DNA of 57,618 bases from DATBMA01 sp036555105 (GTDB lineage: Bacteria > Actinomycetota > Acidimicrobiia > Spongiisociales > ZC4RG35), in assembly GCA_036555105.1 (NCBI GenBank), contig DATBMA010000073.1, positions 1 to 57,618 on the forward strand. The letters are read 5' to 3'. Under the pieces are notes generated by a model. It did no database searches and was not told where the DNA came from. It saw nothing but the letters and a program-made list of their open reading frames with translations. Shown one piece after another: positions 8,165-17,177 of the stretch (positions are counted from its first letter, which is position 1; the number at the start of each line of letters is the position of its first letter). The position numbers and the translations under genes were made by a program.

Positions 8165-9616
8165 CTACGCGCCGGCTCTGGGGAGCCAGGAGGCTTCCTC
8201 CCAGAGAGCCTCGATCTCGACCGGGTCGACCGGGACCTGAGCGGTCAGGTTCTCGTGGCCATCCGGCGAGATGTAGATGTCGTCCTCGATGCGGACTCCG
8301 ATCCCTCGAAACTCCTGTGGTACCGGGTGCCGAACGGTGCCCGCCTCTTTTTTGGCCTCGTCCAGCTCCGCCCGGGCCGCGGGACCCTCCAGCAGGATCC
8401 GGTCGGACCACTCGTAGTAGTCGTACTCGAGCAAAGAGAGCTCGATCTCCTCACGCTCGGGGTCGATGTAGATCCCCGGCTCGACCGTGAAGCACATCCC
8501 GGTCTCCAGGGTCCGCGGCTTTCCCTCCACCCGGTAGCTGCCGGCATCGTGGACGTCCAGCCCGAGCCAGTGGCTGGTGCCGTGCATGAAGTACTCGCGG
8601 TAGTGATGCATGGCCATCGAGTCTTCGGCGTCGCGTGGGAGCAGCCCCAGCTCACAAAGGCCGGTGGTCACCTCTCGGGTGGCGATGTCGTGTAGCTCCC
8701 GCAGCGTCGCGCCCGGCCGGCTGGCGTGCACGGCCTTCCTGTGGGCTGAGGCCACCACCTCGTATATGGCCATCTGCGGTCCGGTGAACTTCCCATTGGC
8801 CGGGAACGTCCTGGTGACATCGGCTGAGAAGTAGTCGACTTCGCATGCGGCGTCGATCAGCACCAGGTCCCCATCCTCGAGGCGGCGGTCGTTCTCGACG
8901 TAGTGGAGGATGCAGGCGTTCGGGCCCGACGCAACGATGGACGGATAGCCGTTGCGGGAACTGCCCCCTTCCCTCCAGACATATTCCATGGCCGCCTGCA
9001 CCTGGTACTCGAACAGATCCGGTCGGGCGAAACGGATCGCCTCGCGATGGCCCATGGCGGTCAGCTCGCACGCAGCCCGCAGGCTCTCCAGCTCGGAAGG
9101 GGCTTTACGCAGGCGCTGCTCGGACAAGAGTGGCCGCACGTCGGCGACCGTCAGCGGCATGGGAAGGCCCGTGCGGGTCGTGTAATCGCGGGCCTTCTCG
9201 GACAGCTTCTCGACCATCCGATCGTGGGCCGGGGAGCCCGACCGGTGATAGAGGACACTCCGTCCTGCGGCCAGCTGTGGCAGCAGCTTCTCGAGCTCAG
9301 CGACCTCATGGGCCACTGCCTGAAAGTGCTCGCGGGCTCCATCGACTCCGTGCCGGTGCCCGTTCCAGATCTCCTGCTCCCGGTCACGAGGCCGGACGAA
9401 GAGGTGGTAGTCGCCATCGGGATGGCCGGGAACGATGACGGCGGCCGCCTCCGGCTCGGTGAAGCCCGTGAGGTGGAAGAAGTCGGAGTCCTGCCGGAAC
9501 TCATGGCTCACGTCGTAGTTGCGGATGGTTTCCACCCCGCCAGGGATGAGAGCGATGCCGTCGCTACCGATCTCGGCGGCGAGGTCCTGGCGGTGCTGCT
9601 GGAAGCTGTCGGCCAT
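8165..9616 (-). CDS. pepP: Xaa-Pro aminopeptidase (aminopeptidase P, M24B)
   Basis: The 483-residue length matches bacterial aminopeptidase P, with an N-terminal AMP_N domain (about 1-140; FRQDSDFFHLTGF is typical) and a C-terminal pita-bread metallopeptidase domain. Metal ligands are visible: Asp in LIDAACEVDYFSADVTRTF (two aspartates), His in HGTSHWLGLDVHD, Glu in FTVEPGIYI and Glu in GVRIEDDI. The enzyme removes N-terminal residues that precede proline, in the cytoplasm, with two manganese ions. It stands alone with its own leaderless-type promoter. Confidence 0.93.
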   Translation of the reverse strand: MADSFQQHRQDLAAEIGSDGIALIPGGVETIRNYDVSHEFRQDSDFFHLTGFTEPEAAAVIVPGHPDGDYHLFVRPRDREQEIWNGHRHGVDGAREHFQAVAHEVAELEKLLPQLAAGRSVLYHRSGSPAHDRMVEKLSEKARDYTTRTGLPMPLTVADVRPLLSEQRLRKAPSELESLRAACELTAMGHREAIRFARPDLFEYQVQAAMEYVWREGGSSRNGYPSIVASGPNACILHYVENDRRLEDGDLVLIDAACEVDYFSADVTRTFPANGKFTGPQMAIYEVVASAHRKAVHASRPGATLRELHDIATREVTTGLCELGLLPRDAEDSMAMHHYREYFMHGTSHWLGLDVHDAGSYRVEGKPRTLETGMCFTVEPGIYIDPEREEIELSLLEYDYYEWSDRILLEGPAARAELDEAKKEAGTVRHPVPQEFRGIGVRIEDDIYISPDGHENLTAQVPVDPVEIEALWEEASWLPRAGA

Positions 9617-9622
9617 GGGCCG

Positions 9623-9628
9623 ACCCTA
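9623..9628 (-). promoter_or_regulatory. -10 box of pepP, leaderless layout
   Basis: TAGGGT, six bases, then the ATG at 9616 on the minus strand; no Shine-Dalgarno sequence is visible. Confidence 0.45.
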
Positions 9629-9636
9629 GCGGGGGC

Positions 9637-10548
9637 TCATGGGGCGAGAGCGAGGTCGACAACGAGTGGAAAGTGGTCCGAGCCGAGGTCGCCAGGCCCA
9701 AGCCTGCGGTCCACCACCACCAAGCCATCGCTGTTCAAGAGATGATCGATCGGCACCCGCAGCAGCGCGCTGCTCCTCACCGAATAGGTCGCCTGCAGGC
9801 CGAAGCCGCGCTGTGAGTTCAACGCACCCGACTCGTTCACCAGCCTCCGGAACGGATAAGACCAGGGGCTGGAGTTGAAGTCTCCTGCGATAACTCGCGG
9901 GCCGGTTGTGGACTCGAACCAGTCGCGTACGAAGGCCAACTGCTGATTGCGCAAGTGGGCCCGCTCCTCGTCTGTGGGTGAGAGCGGGTGGATGCCAAGA
10001 AGGGTGAGGCCGTCGACCTCCACCTGCACTGCCCGCGGCCCCGTCAGCTCGAATCCGTATGAGTGAACCTGCGCCTCTTCTTTGGTCATCACCAGCGTGG
10101 CGAAGATCAGGCTCCCTTCCCTGTTGTTGTAGATGTGGTAGTCGAGGTCGGCGGCGTCGAGCGCCACCTCCCATGGCCGCGAGACCTCGTGTAGGAAAAC
10201 CACGTCCGCGTCGACCTCCTTGATGTAGTCGATGACCGCGGCGAACTGCTCGTTGCTGGCGCGCAGGTTGAACGAGAGGACCCGCCAATTCGGCTCGGCC
10301 GCGGTGGGAGTGGTCGGGCCAAGATAGAGAGGCAGCACTGTCAGCAGATTGACGACTGCCACGACCAGCACCGCCCATCCTGTCTTCCACCAGCGCCCCG
10401 CCATGAGCAACAGGCTCAGTACCAGCAACAGCAACCCCATCTGGGGACGGAAGTTGGCGATGAGGTCGAGGCGCCACGAGTACTGCCCGAAGAAGGCCGC
10501 CACCGAAACCAGCGCCGCCGCCACGGCGGGAACGGCGATCAGGATCAA
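9637..10548 (-). CDS. Membrane-anchored endonuclease/exonuclease/phosphatase (EEP) family protein
   Basis: The 303-residue protein begins at TTG and has about three N-terminal membrane segments (residues 1-75), followed by an EEP domain. Catalytic motifs are present in order: SFNLRASN, FLHEVSRPW (Glu for Mg), LLGIHPLSP, AGDFNSSPW, PIDHLL and GSDHFPLV. The domain most likely faces outside, as in related vancomycin-resistance-associated EEP proteins, but the substrate (DNA, phospholipid or sugar phosphate) cannot be told from the sequence. It lies 57 bases after argH in the same direction, separated by an octamer array. Confidence 0.83.
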   Translation of the reverse strand: MILIAVPAVAAALVSVAAFFGQYSWRLDLIANFRPQMGLLLLVLSLLLMAGRWWKTGWAVLVVAVVNLLTVLPLYLGPTTPTAAEPNWRVLSFNLRASNEQFAAVIDYIKEVDADVVFLHEVSRPWEVALDAADLDYHIYNNREGSLIFATLVMTKEEAQVHSYGFELTGPRAVQVEVDGLTLLGIHPLSPTDEERAHLRNQQLAFVRDWFESTTGPRVIAGDFNSSPWSYPFRRLVNESGALNSQRGFGLQATYSVRSSALLRVPIDHLLNSDGLVVVDRRLGPGDLGSDHFPLVVDLALAP

Positions 10549-10566
10549 AGCCGGGGGAGCCTACGC

Positions 10567-10598
10567 GGTCTCACGGTCTAACAGTCTCACGGTTGTAC
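10567..10598. repeat. Four tandem octamers GGTCTCAC/GGTCTAAC/AGTCTCAC/GGTTGTAC
   Basis: Four diverged 8-base units lie between the argH stop and the EEP gene start. The core GTCTCAC is shared with the arrays near 6300 and 18630. Confidence 0.65.
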
Positions 10599-10605
10599 GC
10601 GCCGA

Positions 10606-11991
10606 TCAGAGCTGATTTCGCAGCTCTGCAATTTGCTCGCGGACCGAGGCCGGGCTGCCGCCGCCGGGAGACGACCTCCGAGCGGCGGATGCGGCCGGAT
10701 CGATCAGTTCGAGGTCGGCGGGCAAGAACCGTGGATGGGCGGCCTCGAGGTCGGATGCAAGAGCCTGATCGAGCGAACGGCCCTCCGCCCCCAGCCTCGA
10801 CAACAAGAGGCCCACCGCCTCGTGGGCGGTTCGGAAGGGCACGCCGCGACGGATCAACGCCTCGGCCAAATCAAGGGCGGAGGTCTCTGGTCGGGGGCTA
10901 GGAGGATGGAAGCCGGCTGTGGCGAGCATCTCAGTGAAGATGCCGGCGGTAGCCCGGAGCGTATCGACCGCGTGAAAGAGAGCGCGCTTGTCCTCCTGCA
11001 GATCACGGGCGTATGACAGCGGCAGACCCTTTTCCAGCGTCAGCAATGTGGTGAGGTCGCCTATTACCGACGCCGCCCTCCCCCTGGCCAGCTCGGCCGG
11101 GTCCGGGTTCTTCTTCTGTGGAAGCGCTGACGAGCCGGTGCTCATCGTGTCGGAGAGCGTGACCCACCCGAATTCAGCCGAGCTCCAGAGCACGATCTCC
11201 TCAGCCAGGCGAGAGAGACCCACCATCGACCTGGCGCAACAGAACGCGAGCTCACATGCGATGTCGCGCGACGCGACGGCATCGACCGAGTTGGCGAAGG
11301 TGGCCGCGAATCCCAGCGATTCCGCCGTGACCTCTGGGTCGATCGGGACGGAGCTTCCTCCCCCTGCCCCGGCTCCGAGCGGTGACTCGTCGATTCTCTT
11401 GGCCAGGTCGAGGAACCGGCCTCGATCACGAATCAACCCCCAGGCATGGGCGAGAAGTTGGTGCCCGAAGCTGATCGGCTGGGCCTGTTGGAGGTGAGTG
11501 AAGGCTGGCACGATTGTCTCCGCCTGCACATCCGCCAGGTCGGCCAGAACCCGGACTAATGCGACCAACCCCTCGACTATGGCCGCCACTTCGTCCCGCA
11601 TGTAGAGACGGAGATCAAGGGCGATCTGGTCGTTGCGGGAGCGGGCGGTGTGAAGCGCACCCGCCTCCGCGCCGACCAGCTCGCGGAGGCGACGCTCCAC
11701 CGCACTGTGTACGTCCTCGTCCGAGTCCAGGAACACAAACGCGCCGGCTTCGGCCTCTCGGTCAACCCGGTCGATCCCTTCTCGCAGCCTCGCTCCCAGT
11801 TCGGCACCGAGAACCCCTCTAGCCACGAGCATGTCGAGGTGGGCACGGGAGCCGCGCAGGTCATAGATGAGCAGCCGCCGGTCGGACCGGTCGACCGTGT
11901 AGTCCCACATCAAAGGATCGGGCGGCTGGCCGAACCGGCCTCCCCACATGATCGGTCCGGTGCCGGTCGCCGGTCTGTCTGAGGCGGTCAC
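10606..11991 (-). CDS. argH: Argininosuccinate lyase
   Basis: The 461-residue protein catalyses the last step of arginine synthesis, splitting argininosuccinate into arginine and fumarate. The fumarase-superfamily signature GSSALPQKKNPD is present; a Leu takes the place of the usual Met. The active-site regions TARSRNDQIALDLRLY and FTHLQQAQPISFGHQ are intact. It is the last gene of the arg operon; its ATG overlaps the argG stop (ATGA). Confidence 0.97.
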   Translation of the reverse strand: MTASDRPATGTGPIMWGGRFGQPPDPLMWDYTVDRSDRRLLIYDLRGSRAHLDMLVARGVLGAELGARLREGIDRVDREAEAGAFVFLDSDEDVHSAVERRLRELVGAEAGALHTARSRNDQIALDLRLYMRDEVAAIVEGLVALVRVLADLADVQAETIVPAFTHLQQAQPISFGHQLLAHAWGLIRDRGRFLDLAKRIDESPLGAGAGGGSSVPIDPEVTAESLGFAATFANSVDAVASRDIACELAFCCARSMVGLSRLAEEIVLWSSAEFGWVTLSDTMSTGSSALPQKKNPDPAELARGRAASVIGDLTTLLTLEKGLPLSYARDLQEDKRALFHAVDTLRATAGIFTEMLATAGFHPPSPRPETSALDLAEALIRRGVPFRTAHEAVGLLLSRLGAEGRSLDQALASDLEAAHPRFLPADLELIDPAASAARRSSPGGGSPASVREQIAELRNQL

Positions 11992-13190
11992 TCTCCCTGC
12001 CCCAGGCGTTCCTCCCCGAGCCGGCGCAGGCGCAGTGCGTTGAGCCGGATGAACCCGGCGGCATCGGCCTGGTCATAGACCGTGTCTTCCTCGAAGGTGA
12101 CGGTGGCCTGGTCGTACAGGTCGTAGTGCTCGGAGCGTCGGCCGGTAACCGTCGCCGATCCCTTGAAGAGAGTAAGGCGCGCCTCCCCGTTCACCCGCAG
12201 TTGGATTTCGTCCATGAACGCCTGGAGGGCCCGCCGCTCGGGGGCGAACCAGAAGCCGTTGTAAACCATCTCGGCGTATCGGGGGGCGAGCTCGTCCCGC
12301 AGGTGAGCGACCTCACGGTCGAGGGTGATGGACTCGACCGCACGGTGGGCGACGTGCAAAAGCGTGCCCCCCGGTGTCTCATAGACACCACGGCTCTTCA
12401 TTCCCACGAATCGGTTCTCGACCATGTCGACCCGGCCGACGCCGTGGGCACCGGCGATCTGATTTGCCCGAGTGAGCAGTGCGGCCGGAGGGAGATGCTC
12501 CCCATCGATCGAGACCGGCGTCCCCTTCTCGAAACCGACGACGACCGTCTGCGGCAGGTCCGGGGCAAGCCGAGGGTCGACGGTCATCCTGAACATGGCG
12601 GCCGGCGGCGTCGCCCAAGGGTCCTCCAGCACCCCGCCCTCGAACGAGGTGTGCAAGAGGTTGGCGTCGATCGAGTAAGGCTTCTCGGCCGTGACCGGGA
12701 CCGGGATCCCGCGGCTGGCCGCGTACTCGATCAGGTCCGACCTCCCCCGTAGCTTCCACTCCCGCCACGGGGCGATGACCTGGATGTCCGGGGCCAGGGC
12801 GTAGGCAGAGAGCTCGAAGCGGACCTGGTCGTTCCCCTTCCCGGTGGCGCCATGGGCAATCCCGGAAGCTTCGACGGCGCGAACGGTGCGCAGCATGCCC
12901 CTGGCGATCATGGGCCGGGCGAGAGCGGTCCCCAGCAGATACACGCCCTCGTACACGGCCGCTGCCCGCATGGCAGGGAACACCGCCTCAGCCACGAACT
13001 CCTCCCGGAGGTCCTCGACTATCGCCTCGACCGCCCCAGTGGCCAGCGCCTTCGCCCTCGCCTCCTCCACCTCCTCCCCCTGGCCGACATCGGCGGTGTA
13101 GGTGACGACCTCGGCTCCCTTCTCCTCCCGCAACCACGCCAACACCACCGAGGTGTCGAGCCCACCGGAGTAGGCGAGCACGACCTTCAT
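11988..13190 (-). CDS. argG: Argininosuccinate synthase
   Basis: The 400-residue protein begins MKVVLAYSGGLDTSVVLAWL, carrying the N-type ATP pyrophosphatase P-loop SGGLDTS. It joins citrulline and aspartate with ATP cleavage. Motifs HGATGKGNDQVRFE and EKPYSIDANLLH are as in the family. ATGA overlaps on both sides (with argR and argH) indicate translational coupling. Confidence 0.97.
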   Translation of the reverse strand: MKVVLAYSGGLDTSVVLAWLREEKGAEVVTYTADVGQGEEVEEARAKALATGAVEAIVEDLREEFVAEAVFPAMRAAAVYEGVYLLGTALARPMIARGMLRTVRAVEASGIAHGATGKGNDQVRFELSAYALAPDIQVIAPWREWKLRGRSDLIEYAASRGIPVPVTAEKPYSIDANLLHTSFEGGVLEDPWATPPAAMFRMTVDPRLAPDLPQTVVVGFEKGTPVSIDGEHLPPAALLTRANQIAGAHGVGRVDMVENRFVGMKSRGVYETPGGTLLHVAHRAVESITLDREVAHLRDELAPRYAEMVYNGFWFAPERRALQAFMDEIQLRVNGEARLTLFKGSATVTGRRSEHYDLYDQATVTFEEDTVYDQADAAGFIRLNALRLRRLGEERLGQGE

Positions 13191-13642
13191 CGTGCCGTCC
13201 CGATCTCCTCGAGCTTGTGCTTGAGCCCGCGGCCGCTGGTCTGCTCGGAGCCGATCACGAGGACGGTGTCGTCACCGGCGACCGTGCCCAACACCCCTTG
13301 CAAACCAGCCGCATCGACCGCCGCCGCCACCACCTGGGCGGCTCCTGGCGGGGTCTTCATGACAACCAGGTTCCCCGATGCTGCGATCGACTGGACGAAG
13401 TCGCCGATCACCTGGGTCAGCAGACCGGCGGCCCCGGCCACGGTCCCGTTCAGCCGGTATTGGCTGCCCAGCTTGCGGGCGCCGATCGCGGCCAGGTCGC
13501 GGGACACCGTCGCCTGGGTCACCACGTAGCCCTGCTGCCTGAGCTGATCGACCAGCTCCGCCTGGCTCGACACCTTCCGCTCCTGGATGAGCGATCGGAT
13601 GGCCCGCCGCCGGTTCCCGGCCTCGCCCCGATCGGCGCTCAT
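13187..13642 (-). CDS. argR: Arginine repressor ArgR
   Basis: The 151-residue protein has an N-terminal winged helix (about 12-75; SQAELVDQLRQQGYVVTQATVSRDL) and a C-terminal oligomerisation and arginine-binding domain. GTVAGDDTVLVI matches the GTIAGDDTIL signature. It should be an arginine-dependent hexameric repressor. Being inside the operon, it is probably autoregulated through the operator next to argC. Its ATG overlaps the argB stop. Confidence 0.95.
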   Translation of the reverse strand: MSADRGEAGNRRRAIRSLIQERKVSSQAELVDQLRQQGYVVTQATVSRDLAAIGARKLGSQYRLNGTVAGAAGLLTQVIGDFVQSIAASGNLVVMKTPPGAAQVVAAAVDAAGLQGVLGTVAGDDTVLVIGSEQTSGRGLKHKLEEIGTAR

Positions 13643-14535
13643 GGGACCACCATCGTGCCCACCCCTTCTGGGGTGAAGATCTCGAGGAGCAAGGCGTGCT
13701 GAACCCTCCCGTCGAGAATGTGAGCCTGGGCGACCCCGCCTTCGAGAGCGGTGACGCAGGACGCGAGCTTCGGGCGCATCCCCCCGCCTATGCCATTCCC
13801 GGTCAGCAACTGGCGAAGCTCCGACAACTGCATCCTCGAGATAAGGGTCTCTGGCCGGTGCTGGTCGCGGCGAACGCCCTCGACATCCGTGAGGTACACG
13901 AGCTTCTGGGCCCCAAGAGCCACGGCCAGAGCCCCCGCCGCCGTGTCAGCATTGAGGTTGTAAGCCCTGCCGTCCTCTCCCAGCCCCAGTGGAGCCACCA
14001 CCGGCACAACCCCGTCTTCCAACATCGACGCGATCAGGTCGGTGCGAACCGAGGTCACCTCGCCAACCAGGCCGAGGTCGGGCGAAATCGGCCTCGCCGC
14101 GAACATCGCGCCATCGAGCCCGGTCATGCCGATGGCGGTGGAGCCTCTTCTCGACAGCAGCCGCACCAGCTCCGGGTTCACCTCTCCCACCAGCACCTGT
14201 TGCACGATCCGCATGGTCGGCTGATCGGTCACCCGCAACCCGTCTCTCCATTGGGGCTCCACCCCTTGCCGCCGCATCGCCTCCGAGATGCGGGCACCGC
14301 CCCCATGGACGATCACCGGCCGCAACCCGACCATGGTCAGCAAAGTGACATCACCGGCGACCTCTTCGGCGAACGCGGAGTCTTCCATCGCCGCCCCGCC
14401 ATACTTGATGACGATGGTCGCTCCCCGGAAGGCGCGGATGTAGGGCAATGCCTCCATCAGGATGCGTGCCTTGCCCATCGAATTGGCGATCCGGCTTTTT
14501 CCCGGGTGAGAGGCGGAGTGGCCGGTCAACGTCAT
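13639..14535 (-). CDS. argB: N-acetylglutamate kinase
   Basis: The protein is 298 residues from ATG 14535, which overlaps the argC stop as ATGA. The same frame stays open far upstream under argC, but that extension is not arginine-kinase-like and is rejected. Amino-acid-kinase motifs are visible: VIKYGGAAM (phosphate-binding), VIVHGGGARIS, and NLNADTAAGALAVALGA near the nucleotide site, with GGMRPKL near the C-terminus. It phosphorylates N-acetylglutamate and is the usual point of arginine feedback inhibition. Confidence 0.95.
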   Translation of the reverse strand: MTLTGHSASHPGKSRIANSMGKARILMEALPYIRAFRGATIVIKYGGAAMEDSAFAEEVAGDVTLLTMVGLRPVIVHGGGARISEAMRRQGVEPQWRDGLRVTDQPTMRIVQQVLVGEVNPELVRLLSRRGSTAIGMTGLDGAMFAARPISPDLGLVGEVTSVRTDLIASMLEDGVVPVVAPLGLGEDGRAYNLNADTAAGALAVALGAQKLVYLTDVEGVRRDQHRPETLISRMQLSELRQLLTGNGIGGGMRPKLASCVTALEGGVAQAHILDGRVQHALLLEIFTPEGVGTMVVP

Positions 14536-15551
14536 GGCAGGATCCCGGCGTCGGGCAGCCCCTGCTCCTCCGGCAGGCCGAACAGGATGTTCGCCGACTG
14601 CACTGCTTGGCCCGCCGCGCCCTTCAGCAGGTTGTCGAGCGCGCAGATGGAGATGACCTGGCCGGTGCGATCGACGAAGGCCGAGACCAGGGCCCGGTTG
14701 GAGCCAACGGTCCAACGGGTCTGCGGAGGCAGGTCGATCACCTCGACCCACGGGCGGCCAGCATATGCCTTTTCCAAGGTCTCGATGACCGTGGTGCGAT
14801 CGAGCCCCGCAGCACCCTGGACCGTCACCGTGGCAAGCAGACCGCGATTGATCGGGATCAGGTGAGGGATGAAGACGACCTGTGCGCTGTGACCGGACAG
14901 CCGTTCGAGTGCCATCTCCATCTCGGGCCGGTGGCGGTGGCCGGCCACCCCGTACGCCTTCATCCCCTCGGCGACCGAACCGAACATGAGGTCGTTCCTT
15001 GCAGCCCGGCCCGCCCCGGTCACCCCGGACAATGCGTTGGCGATCACCGTCCCGCTGACCAGGCCCGCCGATACCAGCGGAGCGACAGCCAGTAGCACCG
15101 CAGTCGGATAGCAACCTGGGGAAGCGACCCGCCCCGACTCGCCGAGATCGAACAACTCAGGAAGCCCATAACTCCACTCACCCAGGGCGAATGGGAGTGG
15201 ATGCGGCTCCCCGTATGCCTCCTCGTAGCGGGCCGGACTGTCGAGCCTGAGGTCGGAGCCAAGATCGAGGACCTTGCAGCCGAGCTCGGCCATCCGCACC
15301 GCGATCCCGGCCGACTCGCCGTGGGGCAGGGCGACAAATACGACATCGATGCCGGCCAGGCGCTCGGGATCTACCGGCTCCAGGATCCGGCTCCCTCCGG
15401 TGAGCTGGGGGTGAACAACGTCGAGCCTCTCCCCCGCCCGGCTCCCGGCCCCCAGGTATACGAGGTCGAACTGCGGGTGAGAGTCCAGCAGCCTCACCAA
15501 CTCCCCTCCAGCGAAGCCCGAAGCGCCCAGAACCGCAGCCGTGGCAGACAT
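14532..15551 (-). CDS. argC: N-acetyl-gamma-glutamyl-phosphate reductase
   Basis: The 339-residue protein begins MSATAAVLGASGFAGGELVRLL (NADP-binding GASGFAG). The catalytic cysteine lies in SPGCYPTAVLLA, followed by the SGVTGAGR loop. It reduces acetylglutamyl phosphate to the semialdehyde. It is the first gene of the operon argCBRGH; argJ, argD and argF, which lie between argC and argR in many actinobacteria, are not here. The ATG sits seven bases from a -10 hexamer that is overlapped by a palindrome (likely ArgR site). Confidence 0.96.
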   Translation of the reverse strand: MSATAAVLGASGFAGGELVRLLDSHPQFDLVYLGAGSRAGERLDVVHPQLTGGSRILEPVDPERLAGIDVVFVALPHGESAGIAVRMAELGCKVLDLGSDLRLDSPARYEEAYGEPHPLPFALGEWSYGLPELFDLGESGRVASPGCYPTAVLLAVAPLVSAGLVSGTVIANALSGVTGAGRAARNDLMFGSVAEGMKAYGVAGHRHRPEMEMALERLSGHSAQVVFIPHLIPINRGLLATVTVQGAAGLDRTTVIETLEKAYAGRPWVEVIDLPPQTRWTVGSNRALVSAFVDRTGQVISICALDNLLKGAAGQAVQSANILFGLPEEQGLPDAGILP

Positions 15552-15557
15552 TGGTTA

Positions 15558-15563
15558 AGTATA
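15558..15563 (-). promoter_or_regulatory. -10 box of the arg operon, leaderless layout
   Basis: TATACT is followed by TAACCA and the argC ATG. The perfect consensus hexamer and the six-base gap put transcription start on the start codon. Confidence 0.6.
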
Positions 15564-15575
15564 CGCATATACGCA
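15559..15575. promoter_or_regulatory. Candidate ArgR operator at argC
   Basis: GTATACGCATATAC (15559-15572) is an almost perfect palindrome and TATACGCA is directly repeated at 15560-15575. It overlaps the -10 box of an operon that encodes its own ArgR. Binding would block polymerase. Identity as an ARG box is inferred from position, palindromy and AT content. Confidence 0.5.
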
Positions 15576-15629
15576 AACAGGACGCCAATGGAAGCCCTCG
15601 GTCTTCGGAACTCCGGTCTTGGCGGGTGC

Positions 15630-17177
15630 TCAGGGAAGCGGTTCCAACTCCCGGGCCGGCATCGGTGGGAGGGCCGAGTCGAAGATCCACTCCTCGACCA
15701 GGGACTTCGCCTCGTCCCCCAAACGCTCCCCGACCAAGTCGAGAAACGAATCGGTGGAGGTGTGACTGCCACGGAACTCAGCCACGTACTCCTGTATGAA
15801 GGCGAAGAACGAATCATCGCCGACCAGGTCCCGCAGGGCGGCCAGGGTCAGGCCACCCCGCAGGTATACGCCGCCGTTGAAGAGGTCTTCGGCCGTGGTC
15901 ACCGCCGGCGGCGGGAAGGCATCGGACGCGTAGTCCTTGGCATCCTGGACCGACCCGCCGGATTCGACGATGAAGCGCCCGGAGACCTGCATATAGGTGC
16001 TCTCGACCTCCTGGTCGTAGGCAGGCTGCCCGCCTTGAGCCTCGCTCCACATCCACTCGGCGTAGGTGGCAAAGCCTTCGTTCAGCCAGATGTCCTCCCA
16101 CTGAGCGAGGGCAATCGAGTCGCCGAACCACTGATGGGCGAGCTCGTGCACGACCACTGTCTCTCCCAGATCGAGGATCCCACTGGCGAAGGTCGACATC
16201 GTCTGGGTTTCCAGAGCAGCACCTTGGTCGGGGTCATCGACGATGAGCGCTCCGTACCGGTCGAACGGGTAGGGCCCGAAGCGCGCAGACAGCTCGGCGA
16301 TCATCTCACCCTGGCTTTCGAAGGCCCTCAGCGGCGCAGATGGGAAGTCCACCGGGCTCCACACCACGATCGGGAGCCCGTCCGGGCCGGTGCTCTCGGT
16401 CGACTCGAAGTCGCCGATGGCCAGAGCGACCAGATACGGGGCGGTCGCCTCCGGAATGTCCCACTCGTAGGTGGTCCTGCCGCCGGCGCTGGTGGTGGCG
16501 CCTCCAACCCCTGACATGATCGCCTCCATCGGGTCCGGAACCGTCACCTTCACCCGGAATGGCGCCCGCTTGAGCGGATGGTCGTCGACCGGCATCCATG
16601 CCGACGCACCGACAGGCTCACCCATCATGTAGTCGACACCGGGTGCACGCTGCCAGCCCGACGGAAAGTCTCCTTGTCCACCCACCTGTGGGATCCCGGC
16701 ATAGATGACATGCATCTCGAACCGGTCGCCTTCGGCGAGCGGAGCCTGCGGCGTGACGATCAGCTCGCCGCCCAGGGTCTCGAACTCGGCTGGCACCCCG
16801 TTGACCTCGAGCGAATCGATTTCCAGGCCGGCGAAGTCGAAGTTGAAGGACGACAGGTCCTGATCTGCCGTTGCCGTCACTGTTGCATCACCGGCAATCC
16901 CATGCACCTCGGCATCGAACTCGATGGCCACGTCGTAGAGATCGACCTGATAGCCGCCGTTGCCGAGGGTTGGAAAGAGCCGGTCCCCCACCCCGGGGCC
17001 GCCTGCGGTCGCCGCCTCGGTGGTGGTGGTGCTGCTGATGGCAGCAGTCGTGGAGGTGCTGGACGACGTCGTCGAGGGCAAGGGCGCCGAGGTCGTGAGC
17101 GTCGAGCTGGTGGTCGGGGTGCATGCGGCAAGGGCCCCGCCGACCACGAACGCCATGACGATGTCTAGGCGCCTCAC
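15630..17177 (-). CDS. M1-family metallopeptidase, predicted lipoprotein
   Basis: From GTG 17177, which overlaps the cca stop (GTGA), the protein has 515 residues. The N-terminus is a lipoprotein signal with lipobox ALAAC (Cys about 19), then a Ser/Thr-rich linker of about 45 residues, then an M1 N-terminal beta domain and a catalytic domain. The zinc site HELAHQWFGDSI with the distal Glu in WLNEGFATYAEW is intact; the aminopeptidase exopeptidase motif GxMEN is replaced by ALETQTMS. It is probably anchored on the outer face of the membrane. The loss of GxMEN suggests altered N-terminus recognition. Confidence 0.88.
   Translation of the reverse strand: MRRLDIVMAFVVGGALAACTPTTSSTLTTSAPLPSTTSSSTSTTAAISSTTTTEAATAGGPGVGDRLFPTLGNGGYQVDLYDVAIEFDAEVHGIAGDATVTATADQDLSSFNFDFAGLEIDSLEVNGVPAEFETLGGELIVTPQAPLAEGDRFEMHVIYAGIPQVGGQGDFPSGWQRAPGVDYMMGEPVGASAWMPVDDHPLKRAPFRVKVTVPDPMEAIMSGVGGATTSAGGRTTYEWDIPEATAPYLVALAIGDFESTESTGPDGLPIVVWSPVDFPSAPLRAFESQGEMIAELSARFGPYPFDRYGALIVDDPDQGAALETQTMSTFASGILDLGETVVVHELAHQWFGDSIALAQWEDIWLNEGFATYAEWMWSEAQGGQPAYDQEVESTYMQVSGRFIVESGGSVQDAKDYASDAFPPPAVTTAEDLFNGGVYLRGGLTLAALRDLVGDDSFFAFIQEYVAEFRGSHTSTDSFLDLVGERLGDEAKSLVEEWIFDSALPPMPARELEPLP

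Noticed and set aside
6968..8695. 575-codon open frame on the plus strand
   Set aside because: It runs antisense to the AtuA-family and pepP genes, which have clear family motifs. It is the shadow frame expected from high-GC codon bias.
13639..15114. 491-residue extended ArgB
   Set aside because: The first 193 residues lie under argC in another frame and show no homology; the ATGA start at 14535 fits the operon pattern.
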